From: an uncultured Clostridia bacterium
GTDB lineage: Bacteria; Bacillota; Clostridia; Christensenellales; CAG-138
Direction: 5' to 3'
Length of the DNA: 13,910 nucleotides
NCBI GenBank assembly: GCA_937900325.1
Contig: CALCEX010000196.1
Location: forward strand, 1-13,910
A program made the position numbers and the translations under genes. The notes under the pieces are model-generated. The model was not told the origin of the DNA. It made no database searches and saw nothing but the letters and a program-made list of their open reading frames with translations. Of this stretch, positions 1 through 7,903 are shown one piece after another (position 1 is the stretch's first letter; each line of letters opens with the position of its first letter).

Positions 1-1991
1 AGGCCGGTGCGTTCATCGGCTACTATCTGTATGGTAGCGGTATAGCTGCTCTTGGCGTTGTTCGCCCATTCCGCCTTCACCACCCTTTCGGGATCCATAA
101 GCAGATCCCCTATATTGGGGCAGTCCTTCCTGTGGATGGACACGCCTCTGCCGCGCGTAATATAGCCTATTATATCGTCTCCGGGAAGGGGTGTGCAGCA
201 GCGGGCGAAGCGCACCACCATTCCGGTGTCGCCCTCCACTATCACGCCCTTGCCGTTGCCGCGGTTCCCGGGCCTGCCCTGCTGCTCCTCCTCAAGCCGC
301 TCCAGACGTTCCGCGGCAGCCGCCGCCTTTGCCTCCTTTTTTGCCTGCTCAAGAAGCTTATTCGTCACCTGCCCGGTAGTTATGCCGCCGTAGCCTATCG
401 AAGCATACACATCGTCCAGATCGGACATGTTGAACTTTTTCAATATGTCCTCAAAGTATTCCTTCCTGCCGGTAAAGTCGCTTAGCTGCGCTCCCTGGCG
501 CTTCAGCGCCTCAGAAAGCATATCCTTGCCCCGCTGTATGTTTTCCTCCCGGTTGGCTTTCTTGAACCATGTGCGTATTTTGGCCTTGGCCTGCTGTGTT
601 TTGGCGATCTTCAGCCAGTCGTAGCTGGGCGCGGCGTTCGGCGAGGTTATTATCTCCACCACATCGTTGTTTTTCAGCTTATAGTCAAGGCGCACCAGCG
701 CGCCGTTTACCTTCGCGTGCTGAACATGGTTGCCAACGTTGGAGTGTATCCTGTATGCGAAGTCTATCGGCGTAGATCCCGTAACGAGGTCTATTATCTT
801 GCCCTGGGGGGTGAGCACATAGACATAATCGCCGAAAAAATCCTTGCGTATGTTCTCTATGAATTCCCTTGTGGTATTGGAATCCGCCTCCATGGAAAGG
901 GCTTCTCTGAGCCAGGCAAGCTTGCTGTCCAGATCGTCCGGGCTGCTTCTGCCTTCTTTGTACATCCAGTGCGCCGCTATGCCGTATTCGGCCGCCTTGT
1001 GCATTTCCGGCGTCCTTATCTGCACCTCAAAGGGCATACCCATGCCGTCGTTTGAGAACAGCGTCGTGTGCAGCGAACGGTACATATTGGTCTTGGGCAT
1101 CGCTATATAATCCTTAAAGCGTCCCGGCATGGGCTTCCAAAGGGAGTGGATTATGCCGAGCGTGGCGTAGCAGTCGTTTACCGTGTTGACTATTACCCGT
1201 ATGGCTATAAGGTCGTATATCTCGTCTATGGTCTTCTGCTGGCGGACAGTCTTTTTATATATGCTGTAAAAATGCTTCGGTCGGCCGGAAAGCGTAGCCT
1301 CTATTCCCGCATCCTTCAGCGCCTTTTCTATCTCCTCCATGGCCTTATTGAGGGTGCGCATGCGCTCCTCCTGATAGGGTATCATGGCCTGCTCCAGCTT
1401 TTTGTACTCCTCCGGCCAGAGATACTTCATGCAGAGGTCCTCCAGCTCGCACTTCATGGCGCCCATGCCGAAGCGATGCGCAAGAGGCGCGTAGATATCC
1501 AGCGTCTCGCGGGCCTTGCGTATCTGCTTTTCCTCGCTGCAATACTGAAGGGTACGCATATTGTGCAGTCTGTCGTTGAGCTTTATTATGACCACACGAA
1601 TATCGTTTGCTATGGCAAGGAACATCTTGCGGAAACTCTCCGCCTGTATGTCCTCGCGGCTTATCATCTCATTCTTCCCGGTTTTGGTAAGCTTCGTTAC
1701 GCCGTCCACCATGCCGGCGATATCCTGCCCAAACATGGAGGCGAGCTTTTCGCAGGTTATATCCTTGCCATCCTCTATTACGTCATGCATCAGACCTGCC
1801 AGTATGGTATGGCTGTCCATACCCATATTGGCCAGCATTATGGCCACGCTTTCCGGATGGGTATAATATGGTTCCCCGGAATGGCGGGTCTGATGGGCAT
1901 GGACTCCTTTTGTAAACTCAATAGCCCGGCCAAGCATCTGCATTTCCTCTGGCGTGAATGTCTTTGAACAGATCTCACTCAGCTTGTCCAT
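1..1991 (-). CDS. rel: Bifunctional (p)ppGpp synthetase/hydrolase, 3' end outside window
   Basis: Makes and degrades the alarmone (p)ppGpp, controlling the stringent response. About 660 residues are visible; the family is usually about 730, so only the C-terminal ACT/RRM domain is missing beyond the left edge. The order seen is: HD hydrolase domain (SGEPYYTHP near residue 38, LMHDVIED near 67, LNDRLHNMRTL near 138), synthetase domain (SGRPKHFYSIYKK near 235, RFKDYIAMPK near 291, EVQIRT near 322), TGS domain (about 388-450), a helical region, and a zinc-finger-like domain with RCCTPLPGD near 596. The RFKD motif is the form known from bifunctional Rel enzymes; E. coli RelA has EFDD instead. With an intact HD motif, both activities are inferred. 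The linker near residues 549-581 is rich in Ala, Lys and Glu. The ATG at 1991 follows GGAGG at good spacing. It lies downstream of apt, as in many Clostridia. Confidence 0.96.
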   Translation of the reverse strand, partial: MDKLSEICSKTFTPEEMQMLGRAIEFTKGVHAHQTRHSGEPYYTHPESVAIMLANMGMDSHTILAGLMHDVIEDGKDITCEKLASMFGQDIAGMVDGVTKLTKTGKNEMISREDIQAESFRKMFLAIANDIRVVIIKLNDRLHNMRTLQYCSEEKQIRKARETLDIYAPLAHRFGMGAMKCELEDLCMKYLWPEEYKKLEQAMIPYQEERMRTLNKAMEEIEKALKDAGIEATLSGRPKHFYSIYKKTVRQQKTIDEIYDLIAIRVIVNTVNDCYATLGIIHSLWKPMPGRFKDYIAMPKTNMYRSLHTTLFSNDGMGMPFEVQIRTPEMHKAAEYGIAAHWMYKEGRSSPDDLDSKLAWLREALSMEADSNTTREFIENIRKDFFGDYVYVLTPQGKIIDLVTGSTPIDFAYRIHSNVGNHVQHAKVNGALVRLDYKLKNNDVVEIITSPNAAPSYDWLKIAKTQQAKAKIRTWFKKANREENIQRGKDMLSEALKRQGAQLSDFTGRKEYFEDILKKFNMSDLDDVYASIGYGGITTGQVTNKLLEQAKKEAKAAAAAERLERLEEEQQGRPGNRGNGKGVIVEGDTGMVVRFARCCTPLPGDDIIGYITRGRGVSIHRKDCPNIGDLLMDPERVVKAEWANNAKSSYTATIQIVADERTG

Positions 1992-2040
1992 ATTGCTCCT
2001 CCTTCCGGCCCCGCTGCCCTGGCGATTAAAATGACGATTG

Positions 2041-2079
2041 AAATAATAACAGAAATCAACGGCCTGCACCGTTGATTTC
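2041..2079 (-). terminator. Probable intrinsic terminator after apt
   Basis: A perfect 11-bp inverted repeat (GAAATCAACGG at 2052-2062 and its complement at 2069-2079, 6-nt loop) lies between the apt stop and rel. Read on the minus strand, a T-rich but interrupted stretch (TGTTATTATTTC) follows it. The stem is strong, but the broken T-run suggests only partial termination. Confidence 0.6.
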
Positions 2080-2095
2080 ATAAAGTGCTGTTAAT

Positions 2096-2611
2096 TTAGT
2101 ATACTATTGCGGAATACACATCGTAGCCCTTCAGGTTATCTCTGCCTCCGCATTCAGAAGCCAGCTCGATCGCAAAGCGCGCGCCTACCACCTCGCCGCC
2201 CATTTCCTCAACGAGCTTTACGGTAGCAAGGCAGGTGCCGCCTGTGGCCAGCAGATCATCCACTACTACTACCTTCTGGCCGGGCTTTATGGCGCCCACA
2301 TGTATCTCAAGTGAATCGGTACCGTACTCGAGTGCGTACTCATAGCGCAGCGACTCGCAGGGGAGCTTACCGGGCTTTCTTGCCAGCACCAATCCGGCGT
2401 TAAGCGCGTAAGCCAGCGCAGAGCCTACCACAAAGCCCCTTGCCTCCGGGCCCACCACCAGGTCTACCTGCTTGCCATCAAGGCTCTTTGCCAGCTCGTC
2501 TATGAGCTGCCTGAAGGCTTCCGGGTTCTGGAACAGGGTAGTAACATCCCGGAAAAGTATGCCGGGCTTGGGAAAATCGGGAATAGAGCGCACAGCGGTC
2601 TTAAGATCCAT
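2096..2611 (-). CDS. apt: Adenine phosphoribosyltransferase
   Basis: Converts adenine plus PRPP to AMP and pyrophosphate in cytoplasmic purine salvage. The protein is 171 residues, the usual Apt length. Family features seen are the N-terminal IPDFPKPGILFRDVTTL segment and the PRPP-binding loop VVVVDDLLATGGT near residues 116-128; PEARGFVVG near 60 is also typical. The start is taken as the ATG at 2611, which has GGAGG ten bases upstream. An in-frame ATG seven codons earlier (2632) overlaps that ribosome binding site and would add residues not seen in the family. It sits 44 bases after recJ, probably in the same transcript. A hairpin separates it from rel. Confidence 0.97.
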   Translation of the reverse strand: MDLKTAVRSIPDFPKPGILFRDVTTLFQNPEAFRQLIDELAKSLDGKQVDLVVGPEARGFVVGSALAYALNAGLVLARKPGKLPCESLRYEYALEYGTDSLEIHVGAIKPGQKVVVVDDLLATGGTCLATVKLVEEMGGEVVGARFAIELASECGGRDNLKGYDVYSAIVY

Positions 2612-2655
2612 GTTTATTGTTCCTCCAGTCATTGCGTAGGCAGATGTTTTGTTTG

Positions 2656-5040
2656 TTAGCTTTCCAGAGACCCGAGTCTTTGGGTAGCGGCATATGTCGG
2701 GCTTTCCATAAGCTCCCGCTGAGGCGGATCCTTTACGAGCCGTATACCCTCGTTTGCGTTGATGAAATCCAGCTCCTCCATTACCCGCTCGCCCAGCCTC
2801 GCCATTCGCGCAGGCGTTCCCGTTACGGCGGCAAGGTAATCTATGAGCTCCTCGCGGTTGAAAAACCGCCTTTCCGATGAGCGCAGCGCCTTATAATACG
2901 CCGCTATATCCCGCCGCCCCAGCGCAAGGGATGCAAAGCAGCCCACAGGGTACGCCCTGCCCGGTATTATCTCGGCATGGGGCGCAAGAGCCCCAAGCCT
3001 TTGAGCAAAACCGGCGTCGGCGCTGTCATACATCAGAACAGTGCTGAAGCGGGACAGCTCCAGCGAGTCTATCACCGGGCCGAAAACAGCCGTATGATAG
3101 CCGCAGGGGAAGGCCCGGTTGCAGCCGAAGGCCATATCCAGCCTTCTTAAAAGCCCCTTATACGCCAGCTCCTTCATAAGGTCGGCGGCGCCCTCTACGG
3201 TAAAGCAGAGCACCATCGTCCCCGCTATGGAGCCTGTCAGCAGTTTTTCAAGGTCGCAGGCCTTTTTTTCGGCCGCATCAATGCCACAACCCGTATTATA
3301 CAATATATTCTCCGAGAATGCATCAATAAATTTATCTCCCCTGTCCTTCATGAAAGCCGCGGGATCTTCTACGGGCGCGGGGCGCATATCGCGGACGCGG
3401 AGCTGCACCGAGCGCATACCGTTCCACTTGTTTATTACCGGCGTGTATATGGCGTCGCAGCGGCCCATGTCCGCCAGCTCCCGGAGCTGATGCCCCTTTG
3501 AAAAGGCCACAAGCTCCACATACCTGTCGTCTTTTACGGCGGTAGCCTTTATATGGCTGCCGCTGCTGCCTATGCGCCTGAGCCCCCGCAGCAGTATGCC
3601 GTCCGTCCTGAAGGACGGCTCCGGATTGCCCTCGCCAAACGGCGACAGCAGCTCCAGCTCCTCCACCATGGGAAGAGTAAGCTCGGAAAGCTCTATCTCC
3701 GCCTCATAGCTCCTCCTGGGTATAAACAGCTCCTGATCTACGGTGCTCCGGAAGGTCATGTCCAGGGCCTGACGGAATTCTTCAAAGTCCTTCTCCGGCA
3801 TGGTGACGCCGGCTGCATACGCATGGCCGCCAAAGCGGGTAAAAAACCTGTTGTTGGCATTGAGGGCACGATACAGATCGACCCCGGGCACGGACCTGGC
3901 GGAACCCGTCAGCACCCCTTCTTTTTCGGAAAAGAGCAGCGTTGGCCGGTAATACCTTTCGGCTATCCTTGCCGCGGCTATGCCTATCACGCCGGGGTTC
4001 CAGTTCGGGGATTTGAGCACTATGGAGCGGCCCTTTGTAAGATCCAGCCTTTCCGCCATCTCCGCTGCGGAATCTATTATATCCCCCTCCTCCGCCTGGC
4101 GGCGGCGGTTCAGCTCATCCAGAAGCTCGGCTGCCCTTCGGGCCTCTTCGGCATCCTCGGTGCAGAGCAGCTCCACGCATATGCCGGCTTCCTCCATCCT
4201 GCCCGCGGCGTTGAGCCTCGGGCCGAAGCCGAAGGAAAGATCCCGGGATACGAACGCATCGTTCTTTCCGTTCACCACGCGGCCCAGCGCCTTTATGCCT
4301 TGGCAGCAATCGCCCTTATTTATCATATCCAGAGCCACGGCAACTATGGCGCGGTTTTCACCGAGCAGCGGCACCACGTCCGCCATTGTCGCTATGCCCG
4401 CATGAGGTATGTAGCGTTTGGCGGCTTTCCGGCCTATAAGGCCTTCCGCAAGCTTCCACGCTATGCCTGCGCCGCATATGTCGCCGTTGGGGTATGCATC
4501 GTCCTCCCGGGTATGGCATACCACGGCGCAGCAGTCCGGTATTCTGCCGTCGCAGCGGTGATGATCCGTCACTACCACGTCCATTCCCAGCTCGCGGCAT
4601 CTGTCTATCTCGCCGTATGCCTTTACGCCGTTATCCACGGTAACTATGAGCTGCACTCCCATTTCGTGCAGCCGCTCCACGGCCGGGACGTTCAGCCCGT
4701 AGCCCTCATCATGCCGCGATGGTATATCGTATATGACATCTGCGCCCAGCCTCCTGAGGCAATCGTAAAGTATGGAGGTGGCGCATACGCCGTCCGCGTC
4801 GTAGTCGCCGTATACGCATATTTTCTCGCCGGTCACGGCCCGCTTTATGCGCTCCAGCGCTTTATCCATGTCCTTCATAAGAAGAGGATCCAGAAACTGC
4901 CCCTCCCCCGGATGCAGGAAAAGCTCCATCGCCTCCCTGTCGCGCGCCCCGCGGGCATACAAAAGCGAAGCAAGCCGCGGAGATATCCCCTCAGCTTCGG
5001 GTATGTCGTTATTTATTTGTGATAATTCATACATCAGCAT
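2656..5040 (-). CDS. recJ: Single-stranded-DNA-specific exonuclease RecJ
   Basis: A DHH-family 5'-3' exonuclease on single-stranded DNA, acting in recombination repair and mismatch repair. The 794 residues include the metal-binding DHH motifs: YGDYDADG (77-84), TVDNG (134-138), TDHH (158-161), MADVVPL (219-225) and RLNAAGRM (275-282). DHHA1 follows with GGHAYAAG (404-411), then the OB-fold segment with SPFGEGNPEP (466-475). A divergent C-terminal extension (about 560-794) matches the long form of RecJ common in Bacillota. All catalytic motifs look intact. The start may be ATG 5040 or, two codons later, ATG 5034. Neither has a convincing Shine-Dalgarno sequence, so translation initiation is likely weak. 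Its position ahead of apt and rel is the usual clostridial order. Confidence 0.96.
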   Translation of the reverse strand: MLMYELSQINNDIPEAEGISPRLASLLYARGARDREAMELFLHPGEGQFLDPLLMKDMDKALERIKRAVTGEKICVYGDYDADGVCATSILYDCLRRLGADVIYDIPSRHDEGYGLNVPAVERLHEMGVQLIVTVDNGVKAYGEIDRCRELGMDVVVTDHHRCDGRIPDCCAVVCHTREDDAYPNGDICGAGIAWKLAEGLIGRKAAKRYIPHAGIATMADVVPLLGENRAIVAVALDMINKGDCCQGIKALGRVVNGKNDAFVSRDLSFGFGPRLNAAGRMEEAGICVELLCTEDAEEARRAAELLDELNRRRQAEEGDIIDSAAEMAERLDLTKGRSIVLKSPNWNPGVIGIAAARIAERYYRPTLLFSEKEGVLTGSARSVPGVDLYRALNANNRFFTRFGGHAYAAGVTMPEKDFEEFRQALDMTFRSTVDQELFIPRRSYEAEIELSELTLPMVEELELLSPFGEGNPEPSFRTDGILLRGLRRIGSSGSHIKATAVKDDRYVELVAFSKGHQLRELADMGRCDAIYTPVINKWNGMRSVQLRVRDMRPAPVEDPAAFMKDRGDKFIDAFSENILYNTGCGIDAAEKKACDLEKLLTGSIAGTMVLCFTVEGAADLMKELAYKGLLRRLDMAFGCNRAFPCGYHTAVFGPVIDSLELSRFSTVLMYDSADAGFAQRLGALAPHAEIIPGRAYPVGCFASLALGRRDIAAYYKALRSSERRFFNREELIDYLAAVTGTPARMARLGERVMEELDFINANEGIRLVKDPPQRELMESPTYAATQRLGSLES

Positions 5041-5114
5041 ACCGTAATTTTACACCCAGCGCAGCCTATTTGGCAAGGCGCGGGAAACCGGCATGTCCCG
5101 ATATATCCTGGCGG

Positions 5115-5507
5115 CTATTTCAGCATTTGCAGCACCATTACGCTGAGCAGGCCGCTTACTGCCCCGACGGCTATATCCGAAAGCAGCGCTACGCTCACAT
5201 ACAGCGTGCCGGCAACAGCGGAAAATACTATAAATGCCAATACGGCATAAAGCGTACCCGCCAGCGCCCCATAAAGCCACAGCCGTTTTTCGCACCGGCG
5301 GACTGCCGTAAGCCCTGCCGCCGCCGCGCATATTACCTTTATGACCGTGGTAAAAACGCCCATTGTGGATACCTGTAAAAGCTCCTCTTTGAGTGCGACG
5401 GCGTACAGCACCACCAGCACAAAGCTTATTATGACGCCCAGCAGGGCGCTCTTTCCCACCTCCAGCGCCATATCGGCCTGCTTTTGTGCCGCCCTTGCCG
5501 TTCGCAT
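5115..5507 (-). CDS. TIGR04086 family (YrzE-like) small membrane protein
   Basis: A 130-residue protein with about four hydrophobic helices: residues near 21-40, then a helix after LLQVSTMGVF, then two after CEKRLWLYG. It fits the TIGR04086 family, which lies beside yajC in Clostridia. Its function is unknown; I assign it partly from context. The start is taken at ATG 5507 (MRTARAAQKQADM), nine bases after GGGGG in TAAGGGGGTATATGCG. An ATG at 5513 is too close to that site. A longer reading frame starting at 5585 would begin inside the yajC terminator hairpin and is rejected. A weak TTGTGC-17-TATGCT promoter may precede it, just past the terminator. A 74-base gap without clear signals separates it from recJ. 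Confidence 0.75.
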   Translation of the reverse strand: MRTARAAQKQADMALEVGKSALLGVIISFVLVVLYAVALKEELLQVSTMGVFTTVIKVICAAAAGLTAVRRCEKRLWLYGALAGTLYAVLAFIVFSAVAGTLYVSVALLSDIAVGAVSGLLSVMVLQMLK

Positions 5508-5554
5508 ACGCATATACCCCCTTATCAAGCATACAGATATATATGCGAAGGCAC

Positions 5555-5587
5555 AAAAAAATATGCCCGGCAAAAAACCGGGCATAT
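5555..5587 (-). terminator. Strong intrinsic terminator after yajC
   Basis: A 10-bp perfect stem (ATATGCCCGG at 5561-5570 with its complement at 5578-5587, 7-nt loop) is followed on the minus strand by a run of seven T. It lies about 20 bases after the yajC stop. Confidence 0.92.
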
Positions 5588-5606
5588 TGCAGCTTTTCAG
5601 CTTATT

Positions 5607-5930
5607 TTAGTTTGCCTGATCCTCTATGGTATTCTCAACAGGAGAATCCTCTACGGAGGCTATGGCGCCGCGGATGAATACCAGGCGAACCTTGTCGGGA
5701 CCCACCGAAATAGTCACAACGTCGTCCTTTATGGCAGTGATCGTGCCGTAGATGCCGCCGATCGTGCGTACACGGTCGCCGGGCTTGAGGTTGGCCAGCA
5801 TATCCTTTATCTTCTTTTCCCTCTTGCGCTGTGGGATTATCATGACTGCAAAGAGCGCGATCATGAGAAGGATCAGCATACCGCCGTTGCTCATAAAGCT
5901 CTGAATGCCACTTACTACCTGAGTATCCAT
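5607..5930 (-). CDS. yajC: Preprotein translocase subunit YajC
   Basis: YajC is a small accessory subunit that associates with SecDF and the SecYEG protein-export channel in the membrane. The protein is 107 residues. It has a short N-terminal segment, one membrane helix (about residues 17-33, GMLILLMIALFAVMIIP) and then the family signature PQRKREKKIKDMLANLKPGD with RTIGGIYGTI. A cytoplasmic beta-rich tail with an acidic end follows. The ATG at 5930 has AAGGAAGG six bases upstream. It has its own promoter (5986-6014) and terminator, so it appears to be expressed as a single-gene unit. SecD and SecF genes are not next to it in this window. Confidence 0.95.
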   Translation of the reverse strand: MDTQVVSGIQSFMSNGGMLILLMIALFAVMIIPQRKREKKIKDMLANLKPGDRVRTIGGIYGTITAIKDDVVTISVGPDKVRLVFIRGAIASVEDSPVENTIEDQAN

Positions 5931-5985
5931 TATTTACCTTCCTTATCTTTGTCGCGGCAAGACCGCCAATTTTTACTCTTCAACC

Positions 5986-6014
5986 ATTCTATATAAAATA
6001 CTTTCCCGCGTCAA
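5986..6014 (-). promoter_or_regulatory. SigA-type promoter of yajC
   Basis: On the minus strand, TTGACG (6009-6014) and TAGAAT (5986-5991) are separated by exactly 17 bases. The -10 lies about 55 bases before the yajC start codon. Confidence 0.8.
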
Positions 6015-6029
6015 GGTATTTATTTCCCA

Positions 6030-6055
6030 TTGGGCAAATTGTCACAATTACCCAA
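6030..6055. repeat. Imperfect inverted repeat between DUF2156 gene and yajC
   Basis: TTGGG with AATTGT (6030-6042) faces ACAATT with CCCAA (6044-6055), with one unpaired base on one arm. It lies just after the DUF2156 stop and upstream of the yajC -35. No T-run follows on either strand, so it is a poor terminator. It could equally be a protein-binding dyad. Confidence 0.4.
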
Positions 6056-6057
6056 AT

Positions 6058-6984
6058 TCATATTTCCTTCTGCGGCTTTGACGCCCTGTATTTTTTGACG
6101 AATGCCGACGGGTGATAAGAAAGCTTCGCTTTGCGCAGCCCTTCCAGGCCCATGTCCTCCTCCCGGTTTATGTATTTCACATCGCTGAGCAGATTTGCCG
6201 CCATTTGCTGATTGATCAGCGGATACAGGCCCGGCACCTCGGCCTCGGCCTTTTCGAAATAAGTCACCGCCATATCCTTCCATGGCTTATCCGCCACGGA
6301 GAAGGCCTTTATCTCGCCGCCTATCCTTATTCCGCCGCAAAGAAGATCCAGCTCCCGCATATTGAAAAGCGCCGTGCGTATGGCGTCCAGCTCCCATTCT
6401 GCGGATAATGAATCGTCCTCGTCCTTATCTGAGACCCACTGCTCGTAGAGGTCTATGCACTCCCCTATATTCTCCGGCCCCAGCGTAACAAACTCAAAGC
6501 TTCCGCTTTGTTCCAGGCGGTTTATAAAGTTGCGCTTGGCGTGGTATTTCTTGCCCGGAAGATCTCTGAGATCCTCCATTTCGTAGACGTAATCGAAGTT
6601 GTCCCTGTCCTCCTCCACGTCGAAGCCCGCTGTGCGGAATTGCTTCGCATACTGCTCTGCTATGCCCACGAACAGTGGCTTCACACCGTTATCCGTCATA
6701 TACTGCTCCGCCCTGGCTATGGCCCTGCCGTAATCCGCCGGGTCGAGGCATACCGGCGCCATCATATACATGGGCGCGCCGGGGAATCTGCAGCGGCTAT
6801 ACATCACGCCGTCCTCAAAGGCTATCGTTATTTTTCCCTTCGCTCCCCACGAGATATAGCTGGTGAAGGTAAATTCCGAATTGAAAAGCCCGGCGTTTCC
6901 GGTGTATTTCTCCACCTCCTGCCGCATGTCAACAGTTACTTCTTTAAATTCAAGTTTTTCTTTTTTGCTGCTTATATTTTCCAT
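6058..6984 (-). CDS. DUF2156 (LPG-synthase C-terminal-like) protein
   Basis: A 308-residue soluble protein of the DUF2156 family, whose fold resembles the aminoacyl-transfer half of MprF (two GNAT-like lobes). Seen in the sequence are an N-terminal LEFKEVTVD start to the domain, FNSEFTFTSYISW near 34-46, KKYHAKRNFINRLEQ near 145-159 and the signature INREEDMGLEGLRKAKLSYHP near 271-291. There is no membrane domain, unlike full MprF, so lysyl-phosphatidylglycerol synthesis should not be assumed; the substrate is unknown. The ATG at 6984 has no usable Shine-Dalgarno sequence. A promoter places the likely transcription start at or next to this ATG, suggesting a leaderless mRNA. An internal ATG at 6927 would remove conserved sequence. 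Confidence 0.88.
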   Translation of the reverse strand: MENISSKKEKLEFKEVTVDMRQEVEKYTGNAGLFNSEFTFTSYISWGAKGKITIAFEDGVMYSRCRFPGAPMYMMAPVCLDPADYGRAIARAEQYMTDNGVKPLFVGIAEQYAKQFRTAGFDVEEDRDNFDYVYEMEDLRDLPGKKYHAKRNFINRLEQSGSFEFVTLGPENIGECIDLYEQWVSDKDEDDSLSAEWELDAIRTALFNMRELDLLCGGIRIGGEIKAFSVADKPWKDMAVTYFEKAEAEVPGLYPLINQQMAANLLSDVKYINREEDMGLEGLRKAKLSYHPSAFVKKYRASKPQKEI

Positions 6985-6990
6985 ATCCCC

Positions 6991-7020
6991 ATATTACTCT
7001 ACCGGCGCGGCAAGTTTCAA
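6991..7020 (-). promoter_or_regulatory. Promoter of DUF2156 gene
   Basis: TTGAAA (7015-7020) and TAATAT (6991-6996) on the minus strand are spaced by 18 bases. The seventh base after the -10 is the A of the ATG at 6984, so little or no 5' untranslated region would exist. Confidence 0.65.
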
Positions 7021-7041
7021 CCTTTAATTTTTTCCCATTGC

Positions 7042-7066
7042 AAAAGCCCCGAAAAAAACTCGGGGC
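7042..7066 (-). terminator. Intrinsic terminator after the SIMPL gene
   Basis: A 7-bp GC-rich stem (GCCCCGA at 7046-7052 with TCGGGGC at 7060-7066, 7-nt loop) is followed on the minus strand by TTTT. It lies 22 bases after the stop of the SIMPL gene and ends the lipoprotein operon. Confidence 0.85.
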
Positions 7067-7088
7067 CTGCTTTCTCTTTTTGCTGCGG

Positions 7089-7895
7089 TCAGCGCATTAT
7101 CTGGTATGTGGCGTCCACCGTTGCCGTTACCTTTATGGTGGGCATTACGGTCTGCGTCTCGGCGAGAGAATCCTCGGCTGCCATCACTGCGGCCTTTGAT
7201 CTTAGATTCTCGTTGGGCTCATCATATACCACCGCGCTGTCGGCGCCGCCGTTTTCATCTATGGAGATAGGCAGGTTTGCAAGGTTTACGCCCGCCCCGT
7301 CTGCTATGGCTTTGGCCTTGGCCCCTGCCGATTCCACCGCCATGCCGAGCGCCTGAAGGTATGCCTCGGAGTCGTCCTCTATGGAATATTCGGGGCCGGA
7401 TATATCGCTTGCGCCGGCGGCAACGACCTCGCTTATGAGGCTGCCCAGCACATCCATATCCCTGACCGTGACGTTCACGGTATAGTAAACCTCATAGCCC
7501 ACCACCTTGGAGGTATTCTTGCTGTAATCCCGAACCTCGTTTATGTTAAGATAACCGGTCTCGATGTCTTCCTCCGCTATGCCCTTGCCCCGTATTACCG
7601 CAAGCACAGACTCCATCAGCTTCGCATTCCGCTGCTGCGCCTCGGATACGTCCGTTTCCTGCGCCCTTACGGTAAAGCCTACCTTTGCAATGTCCGGCTT
7701 TATGTTTACGGTGCCGGTCCCGCTCACCTTTACGGTGCTTCTGGTATCATAATATCCGTCGGTATTCTGAGTCGATGCCACTATGTTCTTTTGCTCCTCT
7801 ATCTGATCCTGGCTCTTGCAGGCCGCGGCCGAAAGAGCCACCATTGCTGCGCAGAGCGCTATTGCCGTTATTCTTATCTTCTTATTCATCGTCAT
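7089..7895 (-). CDS. SIMPL (DUF541) domain protein, probable lipoprotein
   Basis: A 268-residue exported protein. It has a basic start (MTMNKKIR), a hydrophobic segment and VALSAAAC with Cys26, which reads as a lipobox, although position -3 is Ala and not Leu. The mature part is a SIMPL/DUF541 domain, clear at VKVSGTGTVNIKPDIAKV (about 55-72), AQQRNAKLMESVLAVI and GIAEEDIETGYLNI. The family includes periplasmic or surface proteins with no settled biochemical role. The ATG at 7895 has AGGAG eleven bases upstream. That site lies inside the last codons of the DUF4349 gene, and only 8 bases separate the two reading frames, so translational coupling is likely. A terminator follows. The shared operon suggests the two lipoproteins act at the same place on the outer face of the membrane (inference). 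Confidence 0.9.
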   Translation of the reverse strand: MTMNKKIRITAIALCAAMVALSAAACKSQDQIEEQKNIVASTQNTDGYYDTRSTVKVSGTGTVNIKPDIAKVGFTVRAQETDVSEAQQRNAKLMESVLAVIRGKGIAEEDIETGYLNINEVRDYSKNTSKVVGYEVYYTVNVTVRDMDVLGSLISEVVAAGASDISGPEYSIEDDSEAYLQALGMAVESAGAKAKAIADGAGVNLANLPISIDENGGADSAVVYDEPNENLRSKAAVMAAEDSLAETQTVMPTIKVTATVDATYQIMR

Positions 7896-7903
7896 TTTTA
7901 CCG

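Noticed and set aside
1068..1967. Plus-strand open frame (299 codons) opposite rel
   Set aside because: Antisense shadow of the Rel hydrolase and synthetase domains; no recognisable protein.
3553..5022. Long plus-strand open frame (489 codons) opposite recJ
   Set aside because: It mirrors recJ codon for codon, has no family motifs and no ribosome binding site. RecJ on the other strand has every catalytic motif. Long antisense frames arise here because TTA, CTA and TCA codons are rare.
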